Assembly: GCF_001612805.1 (NCBI RefSeq)
Contig: NZ_BDBD01000011.1
Coordinates: forward strand, 1,116,001-1,180,000
DNA: 64,000 bases
Origin: Nocardia coubleae NBRC 108252
GTDB taxonomy: Bacteria; Actinomycetota; Actinomycetes; Mycobacteriales; Mycobacteriaceae
Direction: 5' to 3'
In this document: positions 1 to 9,757 of the stretch, in pieces
Position numbering within the stretch: position 1 is the stretch's first letter
Layout: each line of letters begins with the position of its first letter
Translations under genes and position numbers: made by a program
The notes under the pieces: model-generated
Told to the model about the DNA's origin: nothing
What the model saw: the letters and a program-made list of their open reading frames with translations, nothing else
Databases searched by the model: none

Positions 1-451
1 ACTCGAGCCTCGCGCGGACACGCTGGGCGAAGCGGCTCTGCGATTCGAGGAACGGCGCGGCCGAGAGGATGCGCGCGCCGACGATGGCCAGCCCGATCCG
101 ATCCATCATGGTCATGCGGGTGCGGAACATGAGTGCCAGCGGATTCGAGGTGTCGACCGTCGAACCGTTCAGGTGCAGCGCGATACTCTTGCCCGCGAGC
201 GAGCCCATCTCGATGTTGTGCCGCTCCAGCGCGTCGATCAGTGTGCCGGTGCCCTCGGTGAACTGGGTGCCGAGGTTGATCCAGTAGTCGCCCTGACGGA
301 CGGTTTCGACGCGCCCGCCCGTGCGATCGGTGGACTCGAGCACGACCACCTCGGCCGCGGGCGCCAAGGTGGTCGCCGCCGTCAAACCCGCCATTCCGGC
401 GCCGATCACGACAACCTCGGTGGCTTCTTCTCGAATATTCTGCGTTGCCAT
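1..451 (-). CDS. Flavin amine oxidase, N-terminal part (cut by window edge)
   Basis: The frame opens at an ATG at 451 and runs off the left edge after about 150 codons, so only the FAD-binding half is visible. It shows a dinucleotide-binding GAGMAGL near residues 17-23, then the ESTDRTGGRVET segment typical of flavin amine oxidases (glycine-rich loop plus the GGR motif) and a LGTQF stretch. The family oxidises amines to imines with FAD and O2, giving an aldehyde or ketone, ammonia and H2O2. It lies 41 bases downstream of the membrane-protein gene on the same strand and probably shares its promoter at 1357-1402. Substrate unknown; the C-terminal substrate domain is outside the window. Confidence 0.85.
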   Translation of the reverse strand, partial: MATQNIREEATEVVVIGAGMAGLTAATTLAPAAEVVVLESTDRTGGRVETVRQGDYWINLGTQFTEGTGTLIDALERHNIEMGSLAGKSIALHLNGSTVDTSNPLALMFRTRMTMMDRIGLAIVGARILSAAPFLESQSRFAQRVRARLE

Positions 452-492
452 GTCGGCTCCAGCCTGTAGATCGGTCGGAATGGATTCGTCGA

Positions 493-1188
493 TTACGCCG
501 TGACGGTGGCGTCACCGGCTACCGCCGGCGCGGCGACCCGCTTGTTGTAAGCGTCGAAAGCGCGGTAGGCGCGGTAGTAGGCGAACATCTGCAGTCCCCA
601 CGTCGACAGGGCGAAGATGTAGAAGATCGTGTGCTCGGCGTCGTCACCGGGGATCTTGACGAAGTCGTAGGTCGCCGCGATCACGAAACCGCATGCGGTG
701 GCGACGGCCGCCCACACGGCGTGTCGACGCTCCCCGATCTGCCACAGCCGCTTGACGAAGTAGGCGAGGAAGATCGTGGTGAGCACGTTGACCACGATGA
801 AGAAGATCGCGGCAGGCAGACCGATGGTGTCCTGGTAGCCGAGCAGCAGCAGGCCGGCCACACCCGCGAGCGCGAACGCGCCGATGTCCACCGCCGCCGA
901 CGGCTTGTACCGGTGGGTCACCTGCATGAGCCCGAGGACCAGGATCAGCGTGATACCGACCGATCGGGAGAAGGCGTCCAAATAGGCCGCGCCGGTATAC
1001 ATCGGGCTGTCGTGGCCCGCTTTGAGCAGACCGTAGATCAGGAAATTCGTCCCCGAGGTCGCGACGATGATCCACTCGATACCGAGCAGATAATTCTTGT
1101 AGTTCCGGATGAATTTGATGCCGTAGGTGAAACCGACGGCGATCATCCAGATGTCCGCGACCGCGAAAAGCAGTTCCTTGATGGACAT
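493..1188 (-). CDS. Polytopic membrane protein of unknown function (231 aa)
   Basis: I do not recognise the family. The protein begins MSIKELLFAVADIWMIAVGF and has about six or seven hydrophobic helices spread over its whole length, with short loops and a small polar tail, so it should sit in the cytoplasmic membrane. An upstream in-frame ATG at 1362 would add 58 residues of basic, non-membrane sequence. The ATG at 1188 is chosen because AAGGAG lies just before it. It is the first gene behind the 23-bp-element promoter at 1357-1402 and is followed by a flavin amine oxidase, so a role in uptake or sensing of the amine substrate is possible but unproven. The predicted 5' leader is about 168 nt. 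Confidence 0.7.
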   Translation of the reverse strand: MSIKELLFAVADIWMIAVGFTYGIKFIRNYKNYLLGIEWIIVATSGTNFLIYGLLKAGHDSPMYTGAAYLDAFSRSVGITLILVLGLMQVTHRYKPSAAVDIGAFALAGVAGLLLLGYQDTIGLPAAIFFIVVNVLTTIFLAYFVKRLWQIGERRHAVWAAVATACGFVIAATYDFVKIPGDDAEHTIFYIFALSTWGLQMFAYYRAYRAFDAYNKRVAAPAVAGDATVTA

Positions 1189-1356
1189 GATCTTCTCCTT
1201 GAAAGTGCCACCCGCCGACCAGCGGCAATGGGGTCTTTTCTGCCGAGCGATCGAGGATCGGTAGCCGTTTCGCTCCGGCAAGACGTATGGGTCCGGCATC
1301 CGACTGTCGAACCGGATATGCGCGCAGCCCCGACACTGAGGTCGGAATGTGATGCC

Positions 1357-1402
1357 AGTCATAACGCTACAGCGAGTGGGTCATATGATCAAGGCGTTTG
1401 AC
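1357..1402 (-). promoter_or_regulatory. Promoter with 23-bp element (copy 1) before the membrane protein gene
   Basis: Read on the minus strand, a 23-bp element (1402-1380) begins GTCA and ends RTGAC. It covers a -35 box TTGATC (1392-1387). A 17-bp spacer leads to a -10 box TAGCGT (1369-1364), putting the start site near 1357. Sequence, spacing and flanks match the promoter at 11520-11565. The element abuts the stop codon of the nitronate monooxygenase gene. Confidence 0.65.
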
Positions 1403-2442
<1,040 letters not shown>

Positions 2443-2482
2443 CGTGGGTCAAGAATCACTCTTTGTCAATGAGGAGCATCCA

Positions 2483-2932
2483 GTGACCACCAACGTTCTC
2501 TGGCTGGACGACATCGCCGTCGGCGATCGGTTCCGCACCGCCACCTACGACCTCGGGGCCGACGCCATCGTCGACTTCGCCACAGAGTGGGACCCGCAAC
2601 CGTTCCACCTCGGCGAGGACAGCGCGAAGGACACCTTCTTCGGAGGCCTGGCGGCCAGCGGCTGGCACACCGCCGCGATCACCATGCGCCTGTTGGTCAC
2701 CACGGGACTGCCGTTGGCCACCGGCATCATCGGCGCTTCCATCGAACTGGCCTGGCCGTCACCGACCCGGCCGGGAGACCGCTTGCACGTCGAACTGGAG
2801 GTGACCGATGTGCGACCATCCCGGTCCGATCCCCGCCGCGGATTCATCACCGCGACCTATGACACGCTCAACCAGCACGGCGAGGTCCGCCAGCACACCA
2901 CCGCCCGGTTGCTGGCCTTCACCCGGCCATGA
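2483..2932 (+). CDS. MaoC-like acyl-CoA hydratase
   Basis: 149 aa with a hotdog fold. The stretch WDPQPFHLGEDSAKDTFFGG carries the D-P-x-x-x-H hydratase-2 signature, followed by ASGWHTAA as in MaoC-like dehydratases. It probably hydrates a 2-enoyl-CoA to an (R)-3-hydroxyacyl-CoA. The start is a GTG with GAGGAG (2471-2476) seven bases away; a longer in-frame reading from the ATG at 2438 would begin inside the -10 box, so it is unlikely. It is the only gene behind the copy-3 promoter and is convergent with the DAO-type oxidase. Confidence 0.8.
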   Translation: MTTNVLWLDDIAVGDRFRTATYDLGADAIVDFATEWDPQPFHLGEDSAKDTFFGGLAASGWHTAAITMRLLVTTGLPLATGIIGASIELAWPSPTRPGDRLHVELEVTDVRPSRSDPRRGFITATYDTLNQHGEVRQHTTARLLAFTRP

Positions 2933-2956
2933 AAGACGACCGCGCACCACGCGCCT

Positions 2957-2987
2957 GCCGACGGCGAAGAGTGCCTTCGCCGACGGC
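2957..2987. terminator. Hairpin between convergent genes
   Basis: GCCGACGGCGAAG pairs with CTTCGCCGACGGC across a five-base loop with a single mismatch. It lies between the stop codons of the MaoC gene (+) and the FAD oxidase (-). There is no U tract, so it would be a GC-type bidirectional terminator. Confidence 0.5.
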
Positions 2988-3001
2988 GGCGCGAGCGCGG
3001 T

Positions 3002-4300
3002 TCACTTCCAGAGCGAGGCCCAGCGGTCGACGGTGCGGTCGGCGAGCCAACCGAGGTACAGCGCGGGGTTGTTGACGAAGCTGGGCCAGAACCGTTTGCC
3101 GCCGTGCCAGATCGCTTCGAGGTCCTCGTGCCGCGGTGCACCGGTGACATGGTCGGCCAGCAGGTGTCCCACGTATTGCGCCTGGGCGAAGCCGTGGCCG
3201 TTGCAGGCCGCCGAGTACAGCACGTTCTCGGAGGCCTCGCCCGCGGCGGGCAACCAGGTGGAGCTCATGCCGATCCAGCCACCCCAGGCCCGCACCGGCT
3301 CGATGTCGCGCAGGCCGGGGAAGCGGTCGTGGAAGCCACGGACGAGATCGTCGACGACCTGCGGCGCGGGAGTACGGGTCGGCAGCGGGTTGCGACCTGC
3401 CTGGATGCGGCGGGTGCCGAACGCGATGGTGCCGCGCGGAGTGACGCGATAACTCTCGAGGATCATGTGCAGGGTGACCAGCGGCGCCCTGCTGGTCCAG
3501 CCGATCTCGTCGAGCCGCTCGGGCGGGATCGGTTCGGTTTCGACCAGCGAGGTCCACACCGGGGTCGCGAGGTGTTTCGGCGCGATGGACAGGCTGTTGC
3601 TCGCGGCGTTGGTGGTGAGTAGCGCCTTGCGTGCCCTGACCTTTCCGTGCGGGGTTTCGACGGTGACCCGGTCACCGGTATCGACGACGTCGACCGCCGG
3701 AGTGGACTCGTAGACGCGCACACCGGCGGCGATCGTCGCGGCGCGCAGACCGAGGGCGAACTTGCCCGGGTTGACCGTGCCGCCCACGCCTTCACGGATT
3801 CCACCGAGGAAGCCCTCCGGCAGCCCAGCCTCGGGACCCTCGACGAATTCGCCCGACGATCCGGCGGCGGCCAGGACCTTCGCGTTGCGGCGGGCGTGCC
3901 GCAACTGTCCCTTCGACACCGCGGCCATCACGATGCCTTCCTGCTTGTAATCACAGTCGATCGCGTGGTGCTCGATCGCGTCCTCGGCGAAATGCACCGC
4001 GTGCTCGGCGTAGCGGTACAGCTCGCGCAACCGCTCGCGCTTCAGCAGGAACCCCAGCAGTTCGGGATCGGCGGCGACCGAGTTCGTGATGTAGCCCGCG
4101 TTGCGGGAGGTGGCGCCCCAGCCGAGGGTTTTCGCCTCGAGCAGCACCACGTCCACGCCCTTGTCGGCGAGGCGCAGGGCCGCCGACATACCGCCGCCAC
4201 CGCCACCGATCACGACGACGTCGCAGTCGATGTCACCGGTGAGCGATGGTTCGACCGTGGTGGGTTGTTCGGCCCAACCGGTGTCGTCGATCAATTCCAT
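3002..4300 (-). CDS. FAD-dependent oxidoreductase, DAO/PuuB-like
   Basis: 432 aa. The N-terminal dinucleotide fold shows VVVIGGGGGGMSAALRLA (about residues 29-46), a GATSRNAGY loop near the flavin and a C-terminal WGGWIGMSSTWLPAAG segment. This is the D-amino-acid oxidase superfamily, close to gamma-glutamylputrescine oxidase and other secondary-amine oxidases. It would convert an amine to an imine or aldehyde with H2O2. It is the last of seven genes transcribed from 11365, five bases after the hotdog gene. A clear paralogue lies at 36745-38046, including the shared motifs SRNAG, GWTSR and WGGWI. Substrate not determinable; oxidation of a gamma-glutamylated amine is plausible because a GS-like gene is nearby. 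Confidence 0.8.
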   Translation of the reverse strand: MELIDDTGWAEQPTTVEPSLTGDIDCDVVVIGGGGGGMSAALRLADKGVDVVLLEAKTLGWGATSRNAGYITNSVAADPELLGFLLKRERLRELYRYAEHAVHFAEDAIEHHAIDCDYKQEGIVMAAVSKGQLRHARRNAKVLAAAGSSGEFVEGPEAGLPEGFLGGIREGVGGTVNPGKFALGLRAATIAAGVRVYESTPAVDVVDTGDRVTVETPHGKVRARKALLTTNAASNSLSIAPKHLATPVWTSLVETEPIPPERLDEIGWTSRAPLVTLHMILESYRVTPRGTIAFGTRRIQAGRNPLPTRTPAPQVVDDLVRGFHDRFPGLRDIEPVRAWGGWIGMSSTWLPAAGEASENVLYSAACNGHGFAQAQYVGHLLADHVTGAPRHEDLEAIWHGGKRFWPSFVNNPALYLGWLADRTVDRWASLWK

Positions 4301-4305
4301 GGCGC

Positions 4306-4680
4306 CTACTCCGTTCCGTCTGCGGGGATGACCGCGGTACCGCGAGCGCGTACCGCGACCAGGGGTGGGTCGAGGACCTGCGCCCGGCCGGTGTCGTCGG
4401 AGCCGCGGCAGATCACCCGGAGCTCGAAATCGACCGTGCGGCTGCGGTTTCCCTTCTTCACCAGGGTTGCTTCGGCCTCGACGACATCGCCACCACGGAC
4501 CGGGGCGAGGAATTCCACCGACGAGTAACCGGCGAACAACCCCTCATGGCCGTCCATTTCGATCGCGAGATTGGTGCCGACATCGCCGAAGAGCTTCAAG
4601 GCGTAGGCGCCGTCGACGAGGTTACCGGCGTAGTGGGCGTCGGAGAAGGCGACATACCGCCGGTGGACTGCGCTGCTCAT
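4306..4680 (-). CDS. Hotdog protein, 3-aminoacyl-CoA ammonia-lyase-like or thioesterase
   Basis: 124 aa, one hotdog domain. The order HYAGNLVDGAYALKLFGDVG, then a GYSSVEFLAPV strand, a GGDVVEAEA turn and GNRSRTVDFEL matches what I recall of 3-aminobutyryl-CoA ammonia-lyase from lysine-fermenting bacteria, and more loosely acyl-CoA thioesterases. If the former, it removes ammonia from a beta-aminoacyl-CoA to give an enoyl-CoA, which suits a cluster with amine oxidases and enoyl-CoA hydratases. The ATG overlaps the BVMO stop by four bases (ATGA), so the two are translationally coupled. The assignment rests on remembered family sequence, not on a search. Confidence 0.6.
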   Translation of the reverse strand: MSSAVHRRYVAFSDAHYAGNLVDGAYALKLFGDVGTNLAIEMDGHEGLFAGYSSVEFLAPVRGGDVVEAEATLVKKGNRSRTVDFELRVICRGSDDTGRAQVLDPPLVAVRARGTAVIPADGTE

Positions 4681-6341
4681 GCGATCTCCTCGTGAATCGG
4701 GCCGACTGTGCGCGACGTCGCTTCGCCGTCGATCGCGACGCCGGGATAGCCCCGCTTGGCGATCTCGGTGCACATGCGGCGGTACTTGCCGACCCCGCCC
4801 AGGTAGCCCATGAAGGTGTTGGGTTTGCCCTCGATGTTCGAGCCCCGATACCAGGAGTCGGTGGTGGCGTACAGCGTCTGGGACACGGTCCACTCGGTGA
4901 TGTCGACCCACTCCTGCTGGGCCTCGGGGGTGGCTTCGATCTGCGTCGCGCCGGTGTCGCGGGCGTGTTCGATCAGGTCGGCGATCCAGTCGACGGCCTG
5001 CTCGATGGTCACCACCACATTGCTGGCGAGCGCGGGACTCAGCGGGCCGCCGACCATGAAGAAGTTGGGGAAGTCGGCCGCCATGATTCCGAGGTAGGAG
5101 CGGATACCGTCACTCCACGCTTCCTGCAGTTTCTTGCCGGACGCACCGGTCAGGTTGAGCCCGTAGAGCGGGCCGGTGAAAGCGTCGAACCCGATCGCGA
5201 GCACGATGGCGTCCACCTCGTAGGTGCCGTTCGAGGTGACGATCGCGTTCTCGGTCATCGTCTCGATCGACTCTTCACGCAGTGAAACAAGCGACACGTT
5301 CGGCCGGTTGTAGGTCTCGTAGTAGTCCGTGCCGAAGACGCTGCGCTTGGCGCCGAGCGGGTGGTACTTGGGGACCAGCCGTTCCGCGGTGACCGGGTCT
5401 TTCACGATCTCGCGGATCTTGTCGTGGATGAACTCCGACGCGGTCCGGTTCGCTTCCTCGTCGAACAGCAGGTCGGCGAATTCCGCGCCGACGCCGAGGA
5501 ACCCGCTGCGCTCGTAGGCCGCCTCGTACCGGCGCTTGCGCTCGGAGTCCGAGACATCGAAGGCCCGGTCGGTGACGGGGCGATCGGGAATGCCACCCGG
5601 CGAGTGCCTGCACTCCTCCCGAATCGCCACATAGTTGTCCTTGACGGCGGCGACCTGGTCGGGGGCGAGTTCGGCGTTGCGGGCGGGCATCACGTAGTTC
5701 GGGGTGCGCTGGAACACCGTGAGGTGCTCGGCGACCTCGGCGATCAGCGGAATCGCCTGCACGCCGGAGGATCCCGTGCCGATCACGGCGACGCGCTTGC
5801 CCGCGAGGTCGTCGAGGGAGATGTTCCACCGGCTCGTCGACACCTTCAACCCGGTGAAGTTCGACAGGCCGGGCACGTCGAAGTCCTTCGGCGTCGACAG
5901 GCCGCCCGCACCCGAGATCAGATAGCGGCTGCGCCGGATCTCACCGTTGTCGAGCCGCACCTCCCAGAGCCGATCGGCGGCGTTCCAGGTGGAGGCGACC
6001 ACGCGGGTGTTGAAGGTGAAGTGCTTGCGCAGGTCGAAGCGGTCGGCGACATGCTCGATGTAACTGAGGATCTCGGCCTGCGGGGCGAAGCGCTGGCTCC
6101 ACGTCCACTCCTGCTGGAGTGCCTCGTCGAAGGAGTAGGAGTAGTAGATGCTCTCGACGTCACAGCGTGCGCCCGGGTAGGTGTTCCAGAACCAGGTGCC
6201 GCCGACGCTGGGTCCGGCTTCGAAACCGGCGAAGGTCCAGCCCGCTGTGGTCAGCCGGTGGGCGAGGTACACGCCGGTGAAGCCGGCGCCGACACCGATG
6301 ACGTCGACAACCTCTTGGTCGGTGGTTGAGGTGGAGTTCAT
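4677..6341 (-). CDS. Baeyer-Villiger-type flavin monooxygenase with altered fingerprint
   Basis: 554 aa, typical for class B cyclohexanone-monooxygenase-like enzymes. It has an FAD fold (GVGAGFTG, residues 16-23), the GGTWFWNTYPGARCD block of BVMOs (48-61), a second nucleotide fold GTGSSG (188-193) for NADPH and a late ATG-like segment. The fingerprint F-x-G-x-x-x-H-x-x-x-W-P reads FTGLKVSTSRWN at 162-173: His is replaced by Ser168 and the final Pro by Asn. The fold says BVMO (ketone to ester or lactone), but the missing His may alter or abolish that activity. It is preceded by the ALDH gene and coupled to the hotdog gene. Confidence 0.85.
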   Translation of the reverse strand: MNSTSTTDQEVVDVIGVGAGFTGVYLAHRLTTAGWTFAGFEAGPSVGGTWFWNTYPGARCDVESIYYSYSFDEALQQEWTWSQRFAPQAEILSYIEHVADRFDLRKHFTFNTRVVASTWNAADRLWEVRLDNGEIRRSRYLISGAGGLSTPKDFDVPGLSNFTGLKVSTSRWNISLDDLAGKRVAVIGTGSSGVQAIPLIAEVAEHLTVFQRTPNYVMPARNAELAPDQVAAVKDNYVAIREECRHSPGGIPDRPVTDRAFDVSDSERKRRYEAAYERSGFLGVGAEFADLLFDEEANRTASEFIHDKIREIVKDPVTAERLVPKYHPLGAKRSVFGTDYYETYNRPNVSLVSLREESIETMTENAIVTSNGTYEVDAIVLAIGFDAFTGPLYGLNLTGASGKKLQEAWSDGIRSYLGIMAADFPNFFMVGGPLSPALASNVVVTIEQAVDWIADLIEHARDTGATQIEATPEAQQEWVDITEWTVSQTLYATTDSWYRGSNIEGKPNTFMGYLGGVGKYRRMCTEIAKRGYPGVAIDGEATSRTVGPIHEEIA

Positions 6342-6371
6342 GGCAGTGGCCGCTTTCGTTGAGGGAGTCGA

Positions 6372-7829
6372 TTACATGGGGAGATCGGGGGAATCGACGC
6401 CGACAACGCGGTCGCCGCAGAACACCCGGACGGACTCACCGGGGGCGTGACCGCCGATTCCGGAAGTGCCCCAGAAGCTTTGGGCCGATCCGTCGGCCAG
6501 ATCGGCGACCTTGGCGCCGTTGACGCGCACCTCGCCGGACAGGATTCGCGAGCCGACATCGACGGCGCGGTTCAGGTCGCCGCCGAACACGTAGGCGTCG
6601 AGCCCCGACGGGTCGGCGTTGGCCACGCGCAGCGCGTCCTCGTCGGACTCCACGGCGTGCAGGCTGATCAGCGGGCCGAACAGTTCGGCGGTGGCCAGCG
6701 ACGCGTCGACGCCCGTCGCGACGGTCGGCGACAGGAAGAAACCGCCGAGGTCGGGGAGCTTCGCGGGCTGGTGGATGGTCGCGCCATGGGTGCGAAGCCC
6801 TTCGATCCGGCTCTGCAGCGTCGCGAAGTGCGGGGCGTTGGAGATGGGGCCGAGTTCGGTGCTCTCGTCGAGCGAGTTGCCGATCTCGATGTGGGCGATC
6901 CGGTCCAGCAGCGCCTCGAGCAGCGGTTGGACCAGGCTCTTGTGCGCGAGCACCTTGCCGGGGCCCTCGCACCACTGACCGTTGAGCTTGGTCATCCCGT
7001 CGAGGATGCCGTCGGCCGCCACGTCGATATCGGCGTCGTCGAGCACCAGGGCCGGATTGTTGCCGCCGAGCTCGAGCTGGAGCACCTTGAAGTCCTCGGC
7101 GGCCGCGCGGGCGATCGCCCGGCCGGCGTTCGGGCCGCCGGTGAAGGAGACGATCTTCACGCGCCGGTCACCGGTGACGGCGGCGCCCACGTCACCCGCG
7201 CCGTGCAGCAGCTGCAACGCGCCGGCGGGCAGTCCGGCCTTGACGAAGCTCTCGACGATGATCTGGGCGCTGCTCGGCGCGTGTTCGGACGGCTTGAGGA
7301 TCACCGGGCAGCCGGCGGCCAGCGCGCTCACCATCTTCGCGGCCGGAATGAAACTCGGGCCGTTCCACGGGGTGAGGATGGCGGCCGGGCCCCACGGGAC
7401 CTTGTACAGCCGCACGTCCCGGCCACCGGCCTCGAGCGCGGTGCGACGCGGGATGGTCCGCAACTCCGCGGCCGCCGCACGGATCCGGTACGGCAGGAAC
7501 TGCGCGACCATCCGGGCCTTGGCGATCGGGACACCGCTGGTGAGAGCGTCGGTGCGGGCGATGTCCTCGATGCGGGACTCGACGATGTCGGCCGCGCGCT
7601 CGATGATCTCGGCGCGTTCCTCGCTCGCCGCGTCGTCCCAGCGTTCGAAACCGTAGGACTGCTCGGCATGGCGCAGGGCGCGTTCCACGTCCTCAGGGGT
7701 GGTGGTGACGGCGCGGTGCACCGGCAGGCCGGTGTTGGGGTCGAGGTTCCAGGCGTCGGGAATCGTCGCGCACTCGGACCACTCGTCGGCGATGTAGTTG
7801 ATCGGTTGGGGCAGTTGGGGATTCGTCAT
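6372..7829 (-). CDS. NAD(P)-dependent aldehyde dehydrogenase
   Basis: 485 aa, full length for the family. It shows the cofactor segment TPWNGPSF, FTGGPNAG, the general base Glu253 in LELGGN and the nucleophile Cys287 in GQWCEG. It oxidises an aldehyde to a carboxylic acid. The ATG at 7829 has AGGAG seven bases upstream; a much longer open frame upstream (to 8834) is an out-of-frame shadow of the alcohol dehydrogenase. Position between the zinc ADH and the BVMO suggests it completes oxidation of the hydroxyl released from the ester product or the aldehyde released by amine oxidation. Confidence 0.9.
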   Translation of the reverse strand: MTNPQLPQPINYIADEWSECATIPDAWNLDPNTGLPVHRAVTTTPEDVERALRHAEQSYGFERWDDAASEERAEIIERAADIVESRIEDIARTDALTSGVPIAKARMVAQFLPYRIRAAAAELRTIPRRTALEAGGRDVRLYKVPWGPAAILTPWNGPSFIPAAKMVSALAAGCPVILKPSEHAPSSAQIIVESFVKAGLPAGALQLLHGAGDVGAAVTGDRRVKIVSFTGGPNAGRAIARAAAEDFKVLQLELGGNNPALVLDDADIDVAADGILDGMTKLNGQWCEGPGKVLAHKSLVQPLLEALLDRIAHIEIGNSLDESTELGPISNAPHFATLQSRIEGLRTHGATIHQPAKLPDLGGFFLSPTVATGVDASLATAELFGPLISLHAVESDEDALRVANADPSGLDAYVFGGDLNRAVDVGSRILSGEVRVNGAKVADLADGSAQSFWGTSGIGGHAPGESVRVFCGDRVVGVDSPDLPM

Positions 7830-7858
7830 CAGGTGCTCCTTCGGTGCGCGAACGGATC

Positions 7859-8953
7859 TCAGACAGTGAGGTCGGCGACGATGCGGGTGACTTCGCCGGA
7901 CTTCATCGCCTCGAAGCCCTTGTCGACGTCGTGGAACGGGATGACATCGCTGACCATCTCGTCGAGCAGCAGCCGCCCCTGCTGGTACAGGCGGGCGAAC
8001 TGGGCGATGTCCTCCTGCGCCTGTCCCGACCCCATGTAGGAACCGATGAGACGCTTCTCGGAGAAGAAGAAGTTCCACGCGGGCAGCTTCAGATCGGTGC
8101 CGTCGGGAGCGATACCGACCAGGCACGCGGTGCCGGTGGGGCGCAGCACCTCGAGGGCGGTGGCCGCGGTCCGCGCGCTGCCGACGGCTTCGAAGGAGTA
8201 GTCCACGCCGTCCCCGAGCAGGTTCTGGATCTCGGCGGCCACATCGGCCGCGCCGTTCACGACGTGGGTGGCGCCGTAGGTCCTGGCGGCGGCGAGGCGG
8301 GCGTCGTCGAGGTCGACGGCGACGATCGCCGAGGCACCGGCCAGCCGTGCGCCCTGGATGATGGCCGAACCCACACCGCCGCAACCGATCACGGCGACGG
8401 TGGCGCCGGGACGCACTTCGGCACCACGGAACACGGCGCCGACACCGGTGATGATGCAGCACGAGAGCAGGCAGCCTACGTGCAGACCCACCTCGTCGGC
8501 CACCTTCACCAGCGCGTTCTCGCGCATCAGGGTGTGCCGGGAGAACGCACCGACATCGCCGAGGCGATGGACGACCCGCCCGTCGGGCAGCTGGAAGGCG
8601 GGGCGGGGACGCTGCCGGATCTGGGTGATGCGCTGGCACTGGGTCGAGTGACCGACCTGGCAGTTGCGGCACTGCCCGCACGAAGGCGTGAGAGCGCCGA
8701 CGACGCGATCGCCGGGACGCAGCGTGGTCACCGCCGAGCCGACCGACTCGACCACGCCCGCCACCTCGTGCCCGACCACCACGGGTAGGTCGGCGCCGAC
8801 GGTGCCGGTCATGTAGTGCAGGTCGCTGTGGCACAGACCGACATTCGAGACCGCGAGGCGAACCTCGTTGGGCTCCGGGTCGTCGACCAGGATCTCGGTG
8901 AACTCCAGCGGTTCACCGACCGCCGTGAGGACAGCTGCTTCGGTGGTGATCAT
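7859..8953 (-). CDS. Zinc-dependent alcohol dehydrogenase (MDR family)
   Basis: 364 aa. The catalytic zinc site is visible as Cys41-His-Ser-Asp and His62-Glu63, and the structural zinc site as the cysteine cluster CGQCRNCQVGHSTQC. The NAD fold is GCGGVGSA. It converts a primary or secondary alcohol to aldehyde or ketone. The start ATG at 8953 overlaps the stop of the upstream crotonase gene by four bases and has GGAG before it. It is a different subgroup from the NDMA-type enzyme at 29387-30514. Confidence 0.88.
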   Translation of the reverse strand: MITTEAAVLTAVGEPLEFTEILVDDPEPNEVRLAVSNVGLCHSDLHYMTGTVGADLPVVVGHEVAGVVESVGSAVTTLRPGDRVVGALTPSCGQCRNCQVGHSTQCQRITQIRQRPRPAFQLPDGRVVHRLGDVGAFSRHTLMRENALVKVADEVGLHVGCLLSCCIITGVGAVFRGAEVRPGATVAVIGCGGVGSAIIQGARLAGASAIVAVDLDDARLAAARTYGATHVVNGAADVAAEIQNLLGDGVDYSFEAVGSARTAATALEVLRPTGTACLVGIAPDGTDLKLPAWNFFFSEKRLIGSYMGSGQAQEDIAQFARLYQQGRLLLDEMVSDVIPFHDVDKGFEAMKSGEVTRIVADLTV

Positions 8954-9747
8954 GATCGGCTCCGATCTCGGTTGCTCTGCGCGGGCGCCGGGGACGCCGC
9001 GTTCTTCGATGTCCAGAAACTTTCGATGCCCTCGCTGAAGGCGCCGGACTCCCAGGCCTGGCGGGCGGCGTCGTCCTCGCGGGCGAACGCGGCCTCGATC
9101 TCGGCGGGCAGCGGCCGCAGCAGGCCCAGGTGCAATGCCGTGATGCGGGGATCGGAGTTCCACTGGCGGGCCACCTCGACGGCGCGGTCGACCAGCATCT
9201 CCGGGGCGACGATCTCGTCGAGCAGACCGATGCGCAGGGCCTCCTCGGCGGCGACTCGCTGCGAGCCGAGGACGATGCGCATCGCGTGGTTGCGGACCAG
9301 CCTGCCCATCAGGAAGCTCGAGGCGTTGGAGATGATGATGCCGCGGTGGTTCTCCGGCTGGAAGTACTCGGCGGCCGGGCTGCCGATCCGCCCGTCACAG
9401 GACAGCGTGATCTCCGAGGCGCCGCCGACGGCGATCCCGTTCACCGCCGCGATCACCGGGACCTTGGTCTCGAAAATCGCGCGGGTGACGTCGTGGAAGG
9501 TCGAGACCGCCTCGCGGATCTCCTCGTACGTGGACGGAACCGCCTGCAGGTCCTCCCCCGCGGAGAAGGCCCGGCCGGTGCCGGTGAGCACGATCCCGCG
9601 CACCAGATCGCCGGTGCCGAAGTGGCGGATGGTCTGCGCGAGCAGCACCCGGGTGGCCACATCGAGCACGTTCAGCTTCGCCGGGCGGTTCAGCGTGAGC
9701 ACCGCGACGTCGTCGTCGATGCGTACGTCCAGATAGTTGTCGGTCAT
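8950..9747 (-). CDS. Enoyl-CoA hydratase/isomerase (crotonase)
   Basis: 265 aa. It carries the oxyanion and CoA-binding stretch VIAAVNGIAVGGASE and both acidic positions of hydratases: the Glu in SEITLSCD and the Glu in FQPENHRG. It should therefore be able to hydrate a 2-enoyl-CoA. The usual GGTQRL element reads SNASSFL, a normal variation. It starts 11 bases after the CoA-ligase stop and is coupled to the ADH gene. The last 15 residues are basic and look disordered. Confidence 0.85.
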   Translation of the reverse strand: MTDNYLDVRIDDDVAVLTLNRPAKLNVLDVATRVLLAQTIRHFGTGDLVRGIVLTGTGRAFSAGEDLQAVPSTYEEIREAVSTFHDVTRAIFETKVPVIAAVNGIAVGGASEITLSCDGRIGSPAAEYFQPENHRGIIISNASSFLMGRLVRNHAMRIVLGSQRVAAEEALRIGLLDEIVAPEMLVDRAVEVARQWNSDPRITALHLGLLRPLPAEIEAAFAREDDAARQAWESGAFSEGIESFWTSKNAASPAPAQSNRDRSRS

Positions 9748-9757
9748 GTCCGGCTCC

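Noticed and set aside
6372..8834. 820-codon open frame that could be an ALDH fusion
   Set aside because: Only the last 485 codons look like a protein family. The upstream part is Arg/Pro-rich shadow of the alcohol dehydrogenase, and AGGAG marks the ATG at 7829.
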